Made by a program: the position numbers and the translations under genes | The notes under the pieces: generated by a model | The model's input: only the letters and a program-made list of their open reading frames with translations | Told to the model about the DNA's origin: nothing | Database searches by the model: none | From: Gammaproteobacteria bacterium | GTDB lineage: Bacteria; Pseudomonadota; Gammaproteobacteria; Pseudomonadales; Pseudomonadaceae | Length of the DNA: 50,881 bases | Assembly (NCBI GenBank): GCA_903970465.1 | Contig: CAJCIO010000053.1 | Span: forward strand, 1-50,881 | Direction: 5' to 3' | Part shown: positions 18,966 to 26,573 of the stretch, one piece after another | How the letters are laid out: each line of letters begins with the position of its first letter | Position numbering within the stretch: the stretch's first letter is position 1

Positions 18966-19307
18966 ATGTACAAGCAAGCATTGGCAGCATTTTGTGTATT
19001 GGCGTCCGTGGCCGGCTGCTCGACCACCCCTGAAAACCCGGTGGACTTCGTCACCTACCGCAACGAGCCTCTGGTCAAGCAAGTTGAAAAAGGCATGACC
19101 ATGCAGCAGGTAATCGCCATCGGTGGCTCGCCATCGACGGTAAAGGACGGTACCGCCACCTCGGCTGCCGGCACCTGCAACAACTATGTGCTTAACCGCG
19201 AGGGCAAGCAGCAGGCCTATTACGTCAGCTTTGACGGTACCGGCCATGTCGACAGTAAAGGCTTCATGACCTGCGCTCAGCATGCGGCCAACCAGAAAGC
19301 CATGTAA
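18966..19307 (+). CDS. osmE: OsmE-type outer-membrane lipoprotein
   Basis: The 113-residue protein has a lipoprotein signal peptide ending VAGC, with the lipidated cysteine at residue 18. A BamE/SmpA-like fold follows (MTMQQVIAIGGSPSTVKDG, GTCNNYVLNREGKQQAYYVSF). It matches the osmotically inducible lipoprotein OsmE. The ATG at 18966 follows TAGGAGCG. A CTACATATT string about 40 bp before the start resembles a sigma-S type -10, which would fit osmotic or stationary-phase control, but the call is weak. Confidence 0.88.
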   Translation: MYKQALAAFCVLASVAGCSTTPENPVDFVTYRNEPLVKQVEKGMTMQQVIAIGGSPSTVKDGTATSAAGTCNNYVLNREGKQQAYYVSFDGTGHVDSKGFMTCAQHAANQKAM

Positions 19308-19482
19308 CACGTCCCCCGCGCTGGCGCGCCGCGCTGAAGTTGCCGTTGGATGCACTGGGTAAAACTTTCGCCGCGCCAGCCACTCACACCTTAAGTACCG
19401 ACCACGCCCGGCGCCTGCCCAAAGGCGCGCAGAGAGCGTGGCGCTCACCGTGATCCGACCGTATTCAGCCTGGAGAGAAATA

Positions 19483-20016
19483 ATGACCATCAACCTGCAA
19501 CTGACTGACAAGAACACCCTGCGTGAACGCGCGCGGGTGAACGTCGACAAAGGCGCCGTGACCGAAGGCTATAGCGGCGACCGCGAAGAAATCATCCGTT
19601 TGCTCAATGAGTCGCTGGCTACCGAGCTGGTCTGCGTGCTGCGCTACAAGCGTCACTACTTCATGGCCAACGGCCTGAAATCCAGCATCGCCGCTGACGA
19701 ATTCCTTGAGCACGCTCAGCAGGAATCCGAACACGCCGACAAGCTGGCCGAGCGCATCGTGCAATTGGGCGGCGAGCCGGAATTCAATCCTGATCTGATC
19801 AGCGGCCTGTCCCACGCGCAGTATGTGGCCGGCAGCACGCTCAAAGAGATGGTCTACGAAGACCTGGTGGCCGAGCGCATCGCCGTCGACAGCTACCGCG
19901 AGATCATCCAGTACATCGGCGAGAAAGACCCAACCACTCGCCGCATCTTCGAGGACATCCTGGCCCAGGAAGAAGAGCACGCCGATGACATGGCGGATAT
20001 CTACAACAGCCTGTGA
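19483..20016 (+). CDS. Bacterioferritin-like (ferritin-fold) protein
   Basis: The 177-residue protein is a four-helix ferritin-like domain. Helices include REEIIRLLNESLATELVCVLRYKRHYFMA, EFLEHAQQESEHADKLAERIVQLGG, and RRIFEDILAQEEEHADDMADI. The conserved E and ExxH residues (ESEH, EEEH) form a likely di-iron site. It differs from classical Bfr by its N-terminal extension (about 35 residues); it resembles the second bacterioferritin-like gene of Pseudomonas near osmE. It probably stores iron or protects against oxidative damage. The ATG at 19483 follows TGGAGAG. A strong terminator follows the stop. Confidence 0.85.
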   Translation: MTINLQLTDKNTLRERARVNVDKGAVTEGYSGDREEIIRLLNESLATELVCVLRYKRHYFMANGLKSSIAADEFLEHAQQESEHADKLAERIVQLGGEPEFNPDLISGLSHAQYVAGSTLKEMVYEDLVAERIAVDSYREIIQYIGEKDPTTRRIFEDILAQEEEHADDMADIYNSL

Positions 20017-20029
20017 TATTCGGGGCGTA

Positions 20030-20060
20030 AAAAAAACCAGGCGCTCGCCTGGTTTTTTTA
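20030..20060 (+). terminator. Rho-independent terminator of the bacterioferritin-like gene
   Basis: AACCAGGCG and CGCCTGGTT form a stem with a short CT turn; A residues precede it and seven T residues follow. It starts about 15 bp after the stop at 20016. The A tract makes it usable in both directions, so it can also serve the convergent AsmA gene, which ends at 20133. Confidence 0.9.
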
Positions 20061-20132
20061 TGCCCGATTTGTAAGTCACTAAAAATCCTGAGGGCGGCCT
20101 CACAAAAGGATTAAAGCCGAGCCCGTATCTAA

Positions 20133-22208
20133 TCAGCTACCCGGCACGGTCTTAGGTGCCTTGCCTTCGCGCATTTGCTGCAACAGCGGCGTGCACTGGT
20201 TGGGCTCGTTACCGCTGCTCGGTGCCACCAGCGCCAACAATCCCGCCGCAGGCCCAGCCACCGCACCCAAGGCGATCATGCCCGCGCCACGTAGCAACAA
20301 TGGCACTGCCTGTACCCCCGCACCCGGCTTGGAGAACGGCCCGCGCACATACAGCGGCGAGCGCAACGACAGCAAGCGGAAGCCCTTGGATTCCGGGCTG
20401 ATCTTCATGTCCAGCTGTTCGGTCTTGAAGTTGGCAGTGCCATCGATATAGATAATGGCGTTCTCGGTATCGAAGACGAACAGGTTGGGTTTGGCCAGGC
20501 CATCCTTGATGCCGAGGTCGGCGGCGGCGCAATTGATCTTCACCTCTTTGTCACCGAAGATCTTGCCGACCAGGAAATTACCGACATTGAGGCCGGCGAT
20601 TTCCATCAAGTCCCGGCTGATGGTGCCGTCGTTGATGAGCATCTTCAGATTGCCGTTGGCACTGCCCAGCAAGGCGGCCACCGAGTTGCCGGTGCCGGCG
20701 ATATCGGCGTCACCGTTGAGCTCGCCGAAGCTGGTCTGCATGGGCGCAAACGATGGCGCCAATTGCTTGAGCTTGAAGCCACGTGCGGTGATCTTCGCGT
20801 GGCCCTGCAACGGCGTGGTGCGTCCATTGAGGTCGATCTGGGCGTCCAGCTTGCCGCCCGCCACGCCAAAGCGCAGCGGCTCGAGGCGTATCTGGCCGTT
20901 GTCGAGAATCACGTGGGTATAGAGGTCGGTGAACGGCAGCTTCTCGCTGTGGACGATACGCTTGCCAGTGAACTCGACATCGGCATCCATGGCCGCCCAG
21001 CGATCAGTCTTGAATTGCTCGACCGGCAACACTTTGTCTGTCGGTTGCTTACTCGCGCCGCCCCGGGCTTTCTGCTCGGCGTTGGAGTCCGCACCGATCA
21101 GCGGTGCAAGGTCGGCAAACAGCAGCTGATTGGAGACCAGCGCCCCGCTCAATTTCGGCCTTGGCTGGCTGGCAACGAAGCCCAGATCGCCATGGATATC
21201 GCTGTCGCCGATCTTGCCGTTGAAACCCTCGTACTTGAACGACGCCCCGCCCGCCTCATGCAGCTTGGCGATCAAGTGACCGTCGGTGGAGTAAGGCGGC
21301 GAATCCGGCAGTGTGACGCCCGTCAGCGGGTAAAGGTTGCCCAGGCTGCTGCCCGCCAAACGCAGGCGCAGGTCCAGAGCGCCGAGATTGCGCGGGTCGG
21401 TCAGGGTGCCAACCACGCCGATGCGAGTCTGGTCGACCTTCAAGTCAACCTGCACCGGGAACGGCTGCGCAGCATCCTGCAACGCCAGCAGGCCGCCGAT
21501 CTTGCCAGTAGCCTCCAGCGCCTGGCCTTTATAGCGGCCATCGACCTTGAGCCCGAACGCATAGTCCTGCGCACTGGCGCCTTGGTCACTGACCTTCTTC
21601 GCCGCGCCGTTGCCGGCAATTTCGCTGTAGGGGATCGGTTTGCCCAATGGATCGATCACTGCATTGATCTGCGCGTTGAGCATAGCGTCGTTATAGGTGA
21701 CATGCCCTTTGTCGAAACCGATCGCGCCGATGTCGATCACCCAGCTGGAAGGCTCGGCATTCGGGTCCTTTGGGTCGAACTGGAAGGTCCAGTTGGCGCG
21801 CCCATCGGCCAGCCGCTGCAAGTCAGCACTGGGCTCGGTCAGGTCGATACGCGGGATGACCACGCGTTCGGCCAACAACGGTAAAGGCGCCAGCCTGAAC
21901 TCGATGCGTTTGAGGCCCGCCATTTGCGGGTTTTTCGACCAGTCGGGGTTGCCCAGGCTGATGTCTTCGGCCACGAAGTGCGGCCATGGTACCCACGCGC
22001 GCCAACCGCCTTCATCGCGCTCGCGCTGCCACACAACGGCCAGATTGCCGTCGATGGCAAACGGTCGATGCAAAGCCGCAGAGACCTTCTCGTTGATGGT
22101 CGGCTTGACCCGGTTCCAGTCGAAGGTAGCGATGACTACGACGATGATGAGCAGCAGTACCGCGAGGGTGGCTAGCGTCCAGCTGATGACTTTTCCTGTG
22201 CGCGACAT
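20133..22208 (-). CDS. AsmA family protein
   Basis: The 691-residue protein begins with a membrane anchor (VISWTLATLAVLLLIIVVVIATFDWNRVKP). The AsmA pattern follows: INEKVSAALHRPFAIDGNL, VPWPHFVAEDISLGNPDW, and a C-terminal region with LNGDADIAGTGNSVAALLGSANGNLKMLINDGTISRDLMEIAGLNVG. AsmA-like proteins span the periplasm from the inner membrane and are implicated in phospholipid transport and outer-membrane balance. The ATG at 22208 follows AGGAGAAAG. It stands alone; the region upstream contains a terminator-like hairpin that may shield it. Confidence 0.88.
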   Translation of the reverse strand: MSRTGKVISWTLATLAVLLLIIVVVIATFDWNRVKPTINEKVSAALHRPFAIDGNLAVVWQRERDEGGWRAWVPWPHFVAEDISLGNPDWSKNPQMAGLKRIEFRLAPLPLLAERVVIPRIDLTEPSADLQRLADGRANWTFQFDPKDPNAEPSSWVIDIGAIGFDKGHVTYNDAMLNAQINAVIDPLGKPIPYSEIAGNGAAKKVSDQGASAQDYAFGLKVDGRYKGQALEATGKIGGLLALQDAAQPFPVQVDLKVDQTRIGVVGTLTDPRNLGALDLRLRLAGSSLGNLYPLTGVTLPDSPPYSTDGHLIAKLHEAGGASFKYEGFNGKIGDSDIHGDLGFVASQPRPKLSGALVSNQLLFADLAPLIGADSNAEQKARGGASKQPTDKVLPVEQFKTDRWAAMDADVEFTGKRIVHSEKLPFTDLYTHVILDNGQIRLEPLRFGVAGGKLDAQIDLNGRTTPLQGHAKITARGFKLKQLAPSFAPMQTSFGELNGDADIAGTGNSVAALLGSANGNLKMLINDGTISRDLMEIAGLNVGNFLVGKIFGDKEVKINCAAADLGIKDGLAKPNLFVFDTENAIIYIDGTANFKTEQLDMKISPESKGFRLLSLRSPLYVRGPFSKPGAGVQAVPLLLRGAGMIALGAVAGPAAGLLALVAPSSGNEPNQCTPLLQQMREGKAPKTVPGS

Positions 22209-22370
22209 TGCGGCTTTCTCCTGATGACAGCGGCCGACTCAGGCGTGAGCGCGCTCTGGCTATATAGGCTGTGACTGACAAAAAACCCATGGGTTTCGAT
22301 TTTTGCTGCCGGTATCGAATGTTCCGATCTATCAATGCGCTCGATGATGAAGCGCCCAGCGCCGAAAAAT

Positions 22371-22383
22371 CCCCGAAGCGGGG
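22371..22383. terminator. Orphan bidirectional hairpin
   Basis: CCCCG-AAG-CGGGG forms a small GC stem. CGTTTTC follows on the plus strand, and ATTTTTCGG follows on the minus strand. No annotated gene on either strand ends here: the flanking genes are divergent and both start away from it. It may end a small unannotated transcript. Confidence 0.4.
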
Positions 22384-22395
22384 CGTTTTCAATCC

Positions 22396-22426
22396 GCTGA
22401 AAGCCTTGATTGGCGTGGCTTGCAGC
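22396..22426. repeat. Dispersed imperfect palindrome, copy 1
   Basis: GCTGAAAGCC, 11 bases (TTGATTGGCGT), GGCTTGCAGC. Related copies are at 28796-28822 and 29069-29097, both in the DnaA-box region. Confidence 0.6.
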
Positions 22427-22427
22427 A

Positions 22428-22450
22428 AACAATCAATTTGGTTGATTGTT
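22428..22450. promoter_or_regulatory. Operator-like palindrome upstream of the repeat-protein gene
   Basis: AACAATCAA, five bases (TTTGG), TTGATTGTT: two perfect 9-bp arms. The centre is about 100 bp before the ATG at 22541 and about 30 bp upstream of an AT-rich TTATAT (22471-22476), a possible -10. The right arm would thus overlap the -35 region, as expected for a repressor site. The regulator is unknown. Confidence 0.5.
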
Positions 22451-22540
22451 ACCATTGCTCTTATGAACTTTTATATCAAATTCTCGGGCGTAGTATTGGC
22501 TCCGTAGACAACTTATCGCCCTTCCACGGAGCAACCCATC

Positions 22541-23005
22541 ATGAAACGCCAAATGCTGCTTACCCTGACCCTCTCGATTCTGGCTGCAAACGCTTTCGCC
22601 GCACCGGTCACTCAACAAGACCTGTCCAGCCAAATGAAAACCAGTGCTGCCCAGGTCTCGCACACTTACAGTGTCGCTCAGGACGGTGCAGATCGTTCGC
22701 TGAACACTGTTGCCCAAGACGGTGCTGATCGCCAATTGAACTCGGTCGCCCAAGACGGTGCTGACCGCCAGTTGAACTCGGTCGCCCAAGACGGTGCTGA
22801 TCGCCAACTGAACTCGGTCGCCCAAGACGGTGCTGATCGCCAGTTGAACTCGGTCGCCCAAGATGGCGCTGATCGCCAGTTGAACTCGGTTGCTCAAGAC
22901 GGCGCTGATCGCCAGCTGAATTTGGTCGCCCAAGACGGTGCTGATCGCCAGCTGAACACCGTTGCTCAGGACGGCGCTGAACGTACCCTCACTCAAGCGA
23001 GCTAA
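22541..23005 (+). CDS. Secreted protein of nine tandem 12-residue VAQDGADRQLN repeats
   Basis: The 154-residue protein has a signal peptide (MLLTLTLSILAANAFA, cleavage near residue 21), a short linker to residue 43, then nine uninterrupted repeats of the form SVAQDGADRQLN up to residue 151, and ends QAS. Repeats 3-7 are identical as protein; the first, second, eighth and ninth vary at position 1, and the ninth reads VAQDGAERTLT. At DNA level this is a 36-bp tandem array (22670-22993) with scattered synonymous changes, so the copies have been kept by selection or turned over slowly. There is no cysteine and no membrane anchor. I do not recognise a function; an extracellular or periplasmic solenoid or amyloid-like assembly is possible. 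The gene has its own terminator. Confidence 0.8.
   Translation: MKRQMLLTLTLSILAANAFAAPVTQQDLSSQMKTSAAQVSHTYSVAQDGADRSLNTVAQDGADRQLNSVAQDGADRQLNSVAQDGADRQLNSVAQDGADRQLNSVAQDGADRQLNSVAQDGADRQLNLVAQDGADRQLNTVAQDGAERTLTQAS
22670..22993 (+). repeat. 36-bp tandem repeat array, nine units, in frame
   Basis: Nine 36-bp units, each encoding one 12-residue repeat. Neighbouring units differ mainly at third positions (GTC/GTT, GGT/GGC, CAG/CAA, TTG/CTG). Because the unit length is a multiple of three, loss or gain of copies keeps the reading frame. Confidence 0.95.
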
Positions 23006-23021
23006 GTTTGACTGCCCTGAA

Positions 23022-23057
23022 AAAAGCCCGGCAAACCCACCGGGCTTTTGTTTTTTT
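23022..23057 (+). terminator. Rho-independent terminator of the repeat-protein gene
   Basis: AAAAGCCCGG and CCGGGCTTTT pair across an 8-nt loop, followed by G and a run of T residues (23051-23057). It lies 17 bp after the stop codon. Confidence 0.93.
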
Positions 23058-23172
23058 CAGCCAACGCCGCTAACGCAACGTCCAACCGCACAATCCTCCG
23101 CTTCTCAGGTTCGCCCCCCTCCCAGCGATTTGCTAAAGTGCAAGGCTGCCCTCCCAGAAAGCCAGCCAGCCC

Positions 23173-23799
23173 ATGCTCCCGCGCGCAGAACAGAAATTGC
23201 AGACCCGACAGGCCCTATTGGAAGCCGCAAGGCAACTGATGGCATCCGGCAGAGGTTTCGGCAGCATCAGCCTGCGTGAGGTCAGCAAGGCAGCGGGTAT
23301 CGTCCCCACCGGCTTCTACCGACATTTCGAAGACATGGACCATCTCGGCCTGGCGCTGGTCAGCGAAGTGGGCGAAACCTTTCGCGCCACCATCCGCCTG
23401 GTGCGGCATAACGAACTGATCCTGGGCGGTATCACCGACGCTTCGGTGCGCATCTTCCTCGATGCTGTGGCCGCCAACCGCCCGCAATTCCTGTTTCTGG
23501 CCCGCGAGCAATATGGCGGCTCCCTCCCCGTGCGTCAGGCACTGACCACTCTGCGCAACGGCATCAGCTCGGACCTGGCTGCGGATCTCGGGCAAATGCC
23601 GCGCTGGCAGCATCTGGACGCCGCCTCGCTGTCGGTGATGGCGGACCTGGTGGTCAAATCCGTCTTCGCCACCCTGCCCGAGCTGATCGATCCGCCACCG
23701 CACCCATTGCCCGCCTATCTGTCCCCTGAAGCCAAGATCATCCAACAGCTACGCTTCATCTTCGTCGGCGCTCGGCATTGGCAGGGGCTAGGTACCTGA
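23173..23799 (+). CDS. desT: TetR family regulator DesT
   Basis: The 208-residue protein has an N-terminal helix-turn-helix (GFGSISLREVSKAAGIVPTGFYRHFEDMD). The C-terminal domain carries ASVRIFLDAVAANRPQFLFLAREQYGGSLP and VVKSVFATLPELIDPP. This pattern closely matches, from memory, P. aeruginosa DesT, which senses the saturated/unsaturated acyl-CoA ratio and controls the desCB desaturase operon; related FabR uses the same fold. As in P. aeruginosa it lies just upstream of ureE. However, desB and desC are not next to it here; the secreted repeat-protein gene occupies that side. Its targets therefore lie elsewhere or have changed. The start is less certain, as no strong Shine-Dalgarno precedes 23173. 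Confidence 0.82.
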   Translation: MLPRAEQKLQTRQALLEAARQLMASGRGFGSISLREVSKAAGIVPTGFYRHFEDMDHLGLALVSEVGETFRATIRLVRHNELILGGITDASVRIFLDAVAANRPQFLFLAREQYGGSLPVRQALTTLRNGISSDLAADLGQMPRWQHLDAASLSVMADLVVKSVFATLPELIDPPPHPLPAYLSPEAKIIQQLRFIFVGARHWQGLGT

Positions 23800-23811
23800 A
23801 CTCGCCGCAAC

Positions 23812-23826
23812 GCACCAAAAAAGCCC
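23812..23826 (+). promoter_or_regulatory. NtrC-like site upstream of ureE (weak)
   Basis: GCACC, five A residues, AGCCC. The right half is imperfect against GGTGC, but the site has the same form as the one at 1271-1285 before urtA. It lies about 130 bp before the transcription start predicted from the sigma-54 promoter at 23922. Confidence 0.35.
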
Positions 23827-23921
23827 ACGCAAGACTTGATCGCCCCAAACCAGTACACCCGAGCGCCCTTTATTCACGCGTGTGGCGCAGCTTTGCTAGC
23901 CTTTGCAGGTCATGCTTCGAT

Positions 23922-23937
23922 TGGCAAGACACTTGCT
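23922..23937 (+). promoter_or_regulatory. Sigma-54 promoter of ureEFG
   Basis: TGGCAAGACACTTGCT matches TGGCACG-N4-TTGCW with one change. GG at 23923-23924 and GC at 23935-23936 are exactly 10 bases apart. Transcription would start near 23948, about 26 nt before the ureE ATG. Confidence 0.7.
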
Positions 23938-23973
23938 CTGTCCTAGCCACCGCTATTAGCTGGAAGCCTTCAA

Positions 23974-24474
23974 ATGCTGGTTATCCACCGCAGAATCGAA
24001 AAAAAACCTGACTGGTCGGCCGAAATTCACCTGAACTTCGAGGCCCGGAGCAAGAGTCGCCTGCGCTGTTTTAGTGCCGAGGGCGAGGATGTCGGGCTGT
24101 TCCTCGAACGCGGCCAACCGCCGCTGTACGACGGCGAGTGCCTGGAGGCCGAAGACGGCCGCGTGGTGCGTGTGGTGGCTCGCCCGGAGCAATTGCTGCA
24201 CGTGACCTGCGCCAACGCCTTCGAACTGACCCGCGCCGCCTATCACCTGGGCAATCGCCACGTTGCCCTGCAAGTGGGCGACGGCTGGTTGCGCCTGCTC
24301 GATGATTACGTACTCAAGGCCATGCTCGAACAGCTGGGCGCCACCACCACGGCCCTGGAGGCTCCGTTCCAGCCGGAGCACGGCGCCTACGGCGGCGGCC
24401 ACCACCATTCACGGCATGGCGACGAAGACTTCAACTACGCGCCCAAGCTGCATCAGTTCGGCGTGCGTAAATGA
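23974..24474 (+). CDS. ureE: Urease accessory protein UreE (nickel metallochaperone)
   Basis: The 166-residue protein delivers nickel to the UreDFG-urease complex. The N-terminal peptide-binding domain includes FEARSKSRLRCFSAEGEDVGLFLERG. The metal-binding domain has TCANAFELTRAAYHLGNRHVALQ with the conserved HLGNRH nickel ligands, then a short His-rich tail (GGGHHHSRHGDEDFNYAPKLHQFG). The tail is shorter than in Klebsiella but still has four histidines in the cluster. A leader of about 26 nt follows the predicted sigma-54 start. It overlaps ureF by 4 bp. Confidence 0.95.
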   Translation: MLVIHRRIEKKPDWSAEIHLNFEARSKSRLRCFSAEGEDVGLFLERGQPPLYDGECLEAEDGRVVRVVARPEQLLHVTCANAFELTRAAYHLGNRHVALQVGDGWLRLLDDYVLKAMLEQLGATTTALEAPFQPEHGAYGGGHHHSRHGDEDFNYAPKLHQFGVRK

Positions 24475-25145
24475 ATCCGGCCTGGGCCCTGCTGCGCCTG
24501 GCCAGTCCGCAATTGCCGATTGGCGGCTACAGCTATTCCCAAGGGCTGGAAATGGCCGTCGACAATGGCCGGGTGAACAGCCCGCAGGCCGCCGCCCGTT
24601 GGATCAGCGACCAATTGCTGCTCAACCTTGCCCGTTTCGAAGCGCCGCTACTCCTGACCCATTGCCAGGCCGCACGCGATCAGGACTGGGCACAGCTGCG
24701 GATGCTCTGCGAACAGCACCGCGCCAGCCGCGAGACCCGCGAGTTGCAACTTGAAAGCCGGCAGATGGGCTATTCACTCAAGCAATTGCTCCTCGGCCTT
24801 GCAGAGCTGGATGATGCGGCGCGCGAATTCCTGCAGGCCACCGACGAGCCACATCTGGCCCTCGGCTGGGCGCTGGCCGCCCGCGCCTGGCAGATAGAGC
24901 CCGCCGACGCGCTGGCCGCCTGGCTGTGGAGCTGGCTGGAAAACCAGTTGGCCGTGCTGATGAAAACCCTGCCGCTCGGCCAACAGGCCGCGCAGCGATT
25001 GACCAGCGAGTTGCAGCCCCATCTGCAGCGTGCCCAGCAGTTGGCCACCACCCTTGACCCTCAACACTATGGCAGCGCCGCGTTTGGCCTGTCCCTGGCG
25101 AGCATGGCCCACGAACGCCAATATAGCCGCCTGTTCCGTTCCTAG
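24471..25145 (+). CDS. ureF: Urease accessory protein UreF
   Basis: The 224-residue, all-helical protein couples UreG GTP hydrolysis to nickel insertion and binds UreD. Features include [21 protein letters not shown] at the N-terminus, [21 protein letters not shown], and a C-terminal tail [15 protein letters not shown] of the type that contacts UreD. The start overlaps the ureE stop (ATGA); ureG follows 10 bp after the stop. Confidence 0.95.
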   Translation: MNPAWALLRLASPQLPIGGYSYSQGLEMAVDNGRVNSPQAAARWISDQLLLNLARFEAPLLLTHCQAARDQDWAQLRMLCEQHRASRETRELQLESRQMGYSLKQLLLGLAELDDAAREFLQATDEPHLALGWALAARAWQIEPADALAAWLWSWLENQLAVLMKTLPLGQQAAQRLTSELQPHLQRAQQLATTLDPQHYGSAAFGLSLASMAHERQYSRLFRS

Positions 25146-25155
25146 GAGAATATCG

Positions 25156-25770
<615 letters not shown>

Positions 25771-25803
25771 ACCTGTGGGAGCGAGCTCTGCTCGCTAAGA
25801 GGC
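25771..25803. repeat. Single REP unit after ureG
   Basis: ACCTGTGGGAGCGAGCTCTG followed by CTCGCTAAGAGGC, with an internal GAGCGAG/CTCGCT dyad. It is a lone REP variant without a facing partner and may act as a 3' boundary for the ureEFG message. Confidence 0.65.
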
Positions 25804-25849
25804 CTGCCCCGACACCGCAAACAACACAGCTCACCAAGGAAGCCCGAAT

Positions 25850-26419
25850 ATGAACCTGAAAAAAGTCCTGGCCACTGTCGCCTTGTTCCTGGCCCCGGCC
25901 GTAGCCTTCGCCCACCCCGGCCACGGCACCGGTCTGATCGCCGGCATCGCCCACCCCTTGACCGGCATGGACCACCTGCTGGCAATGATTGCCGTCGGCC
26001 TGTGGGCGGCACAGCAGCAAGGTGCGGCACGCTGGGCACTGCCTTGCACCTTCGTCGGCACCATGCTGATCGGTGGTGTACTGGGCTTTGAAGGGCTGCA
26101 ACTGCCAGCGCTGGAAAGCGGCATCGCCGCCTCGGTGCTGGCGCTGGGCCTGGCCGTGGCGCTGGCAGTACGTCCACCCTTGGTGCTAGCGGTGACTGCA
26201 ACGGCGCTGTTCGCGTTGTTCCACGGCGTGGCGCATGGCCTCGAGTTGCCTGAGATGTCCAGCCCGTGGACCTATGCGATTGGCTTCGTGGCCGCTACAG
26301 CCACCCTGCACGCTGCCGGATTTGGCCTGGTGCGCGCATTGCCGCAAGCCGCCACGCCGGTGGTGCGAATGCTAGGCGCGCTGTCCGCCCTGGCCGGAGT
26401 ATGGCTGCTGGCTGCCTGA
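25850..26419 (+). CDS. ureJ: HupE/UreJ family membrane protein, probable nickel permease
   Basis: The 189-residue protein has an N-terminal hydrophobic signal (VLATVALFLAPAVAFA), then HPGHG and the family motif HPLTGMDHLLAMIAVGLWA. Four to five further membrane segments follow, one with ALFALFHGVAHGLELP. Histidines in these motifs are likely metal ligands. HupE and UreJ take up nickel for hydrogenase or urease; position right after ureG supports supply of nickel to urease. The start follows AAGGAAG. The gap from ureG is 79 bp with one REP unit, so it may share the ureE transcript. Confidence 0.88.
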   Translation: MNLKKVLATVALFLAPAVAFAHPGHGTGLIAGIAHPLTGMDHLLAMIAVGLWAAQQQGAARWALPCTFVGTMLIGGVLGFEGLQLPALESGIAASVLALGLAVALAVRPPLVLAVTATALFALFHGVAHGLELPEMSSPWTYAIGFVAATATLHAAGFGLVRALPQAATPVVRMLGALSALAGVWLLAA

Positions 26420-26440
26420 TTACCGCAATCCCTGCAATCC

Positions 26441-26504
26441 CTGTGCGCGCGGGCTCGGCCCGCGAAGCTTCAAAGGCTTCGCGCGCAGAGCCCGCTCCCA
26501 CAAG
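26441..26504. repeat. REP doublet after ureJ
   Basis: CTGTGCGCGCGGGCTCGGCC plus CGCGAAG (26441-26467) faces CTTCGCGCGCAGAGCCCGCT plus CCCACAAG (26477-26504). The arms are close (9 bp), so the whole forms a tight long hairpin. It separates the urease block from the next gene. Confidence 0.85.
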
Positions 26505-26573
26505 TGTGCTGCAGTGCCAGCCCTGCTACCATATCGCGCATCCATCCCTGCCCGACGCGATGACCTCTAGCCG

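Larger units (their letters stand above)
22209..22540. other. Intergenic region between the AsmA gene and the repeat-protein gene
   Basis: No gene is seen. The region separates divergent genes. It holds a hairpin with T tracts on both sides (22371-22383), a dispersed imperfect palindrome (22396-22426), and a perfect operator-like palindrome (22428-22450), each listed separately. From about 22430 to 22500 it is AT-rich and should contain the promoter of the next gene. Confidence 0.6.

Noticed and set aside
22670..22993. CRISPR array
   Set aside because: The 36-bp units are directly adjacent without spacers, in frame, and encode a protein repeat after a signal peptide.
23883..23897. Sigma-54-like TGGCGCAGCTTTGCT upstream of ureE
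   Set aside because: Only 9 bases separate GG and GC, which is not tolerated; the element 39 bp downstream has the correct 10.
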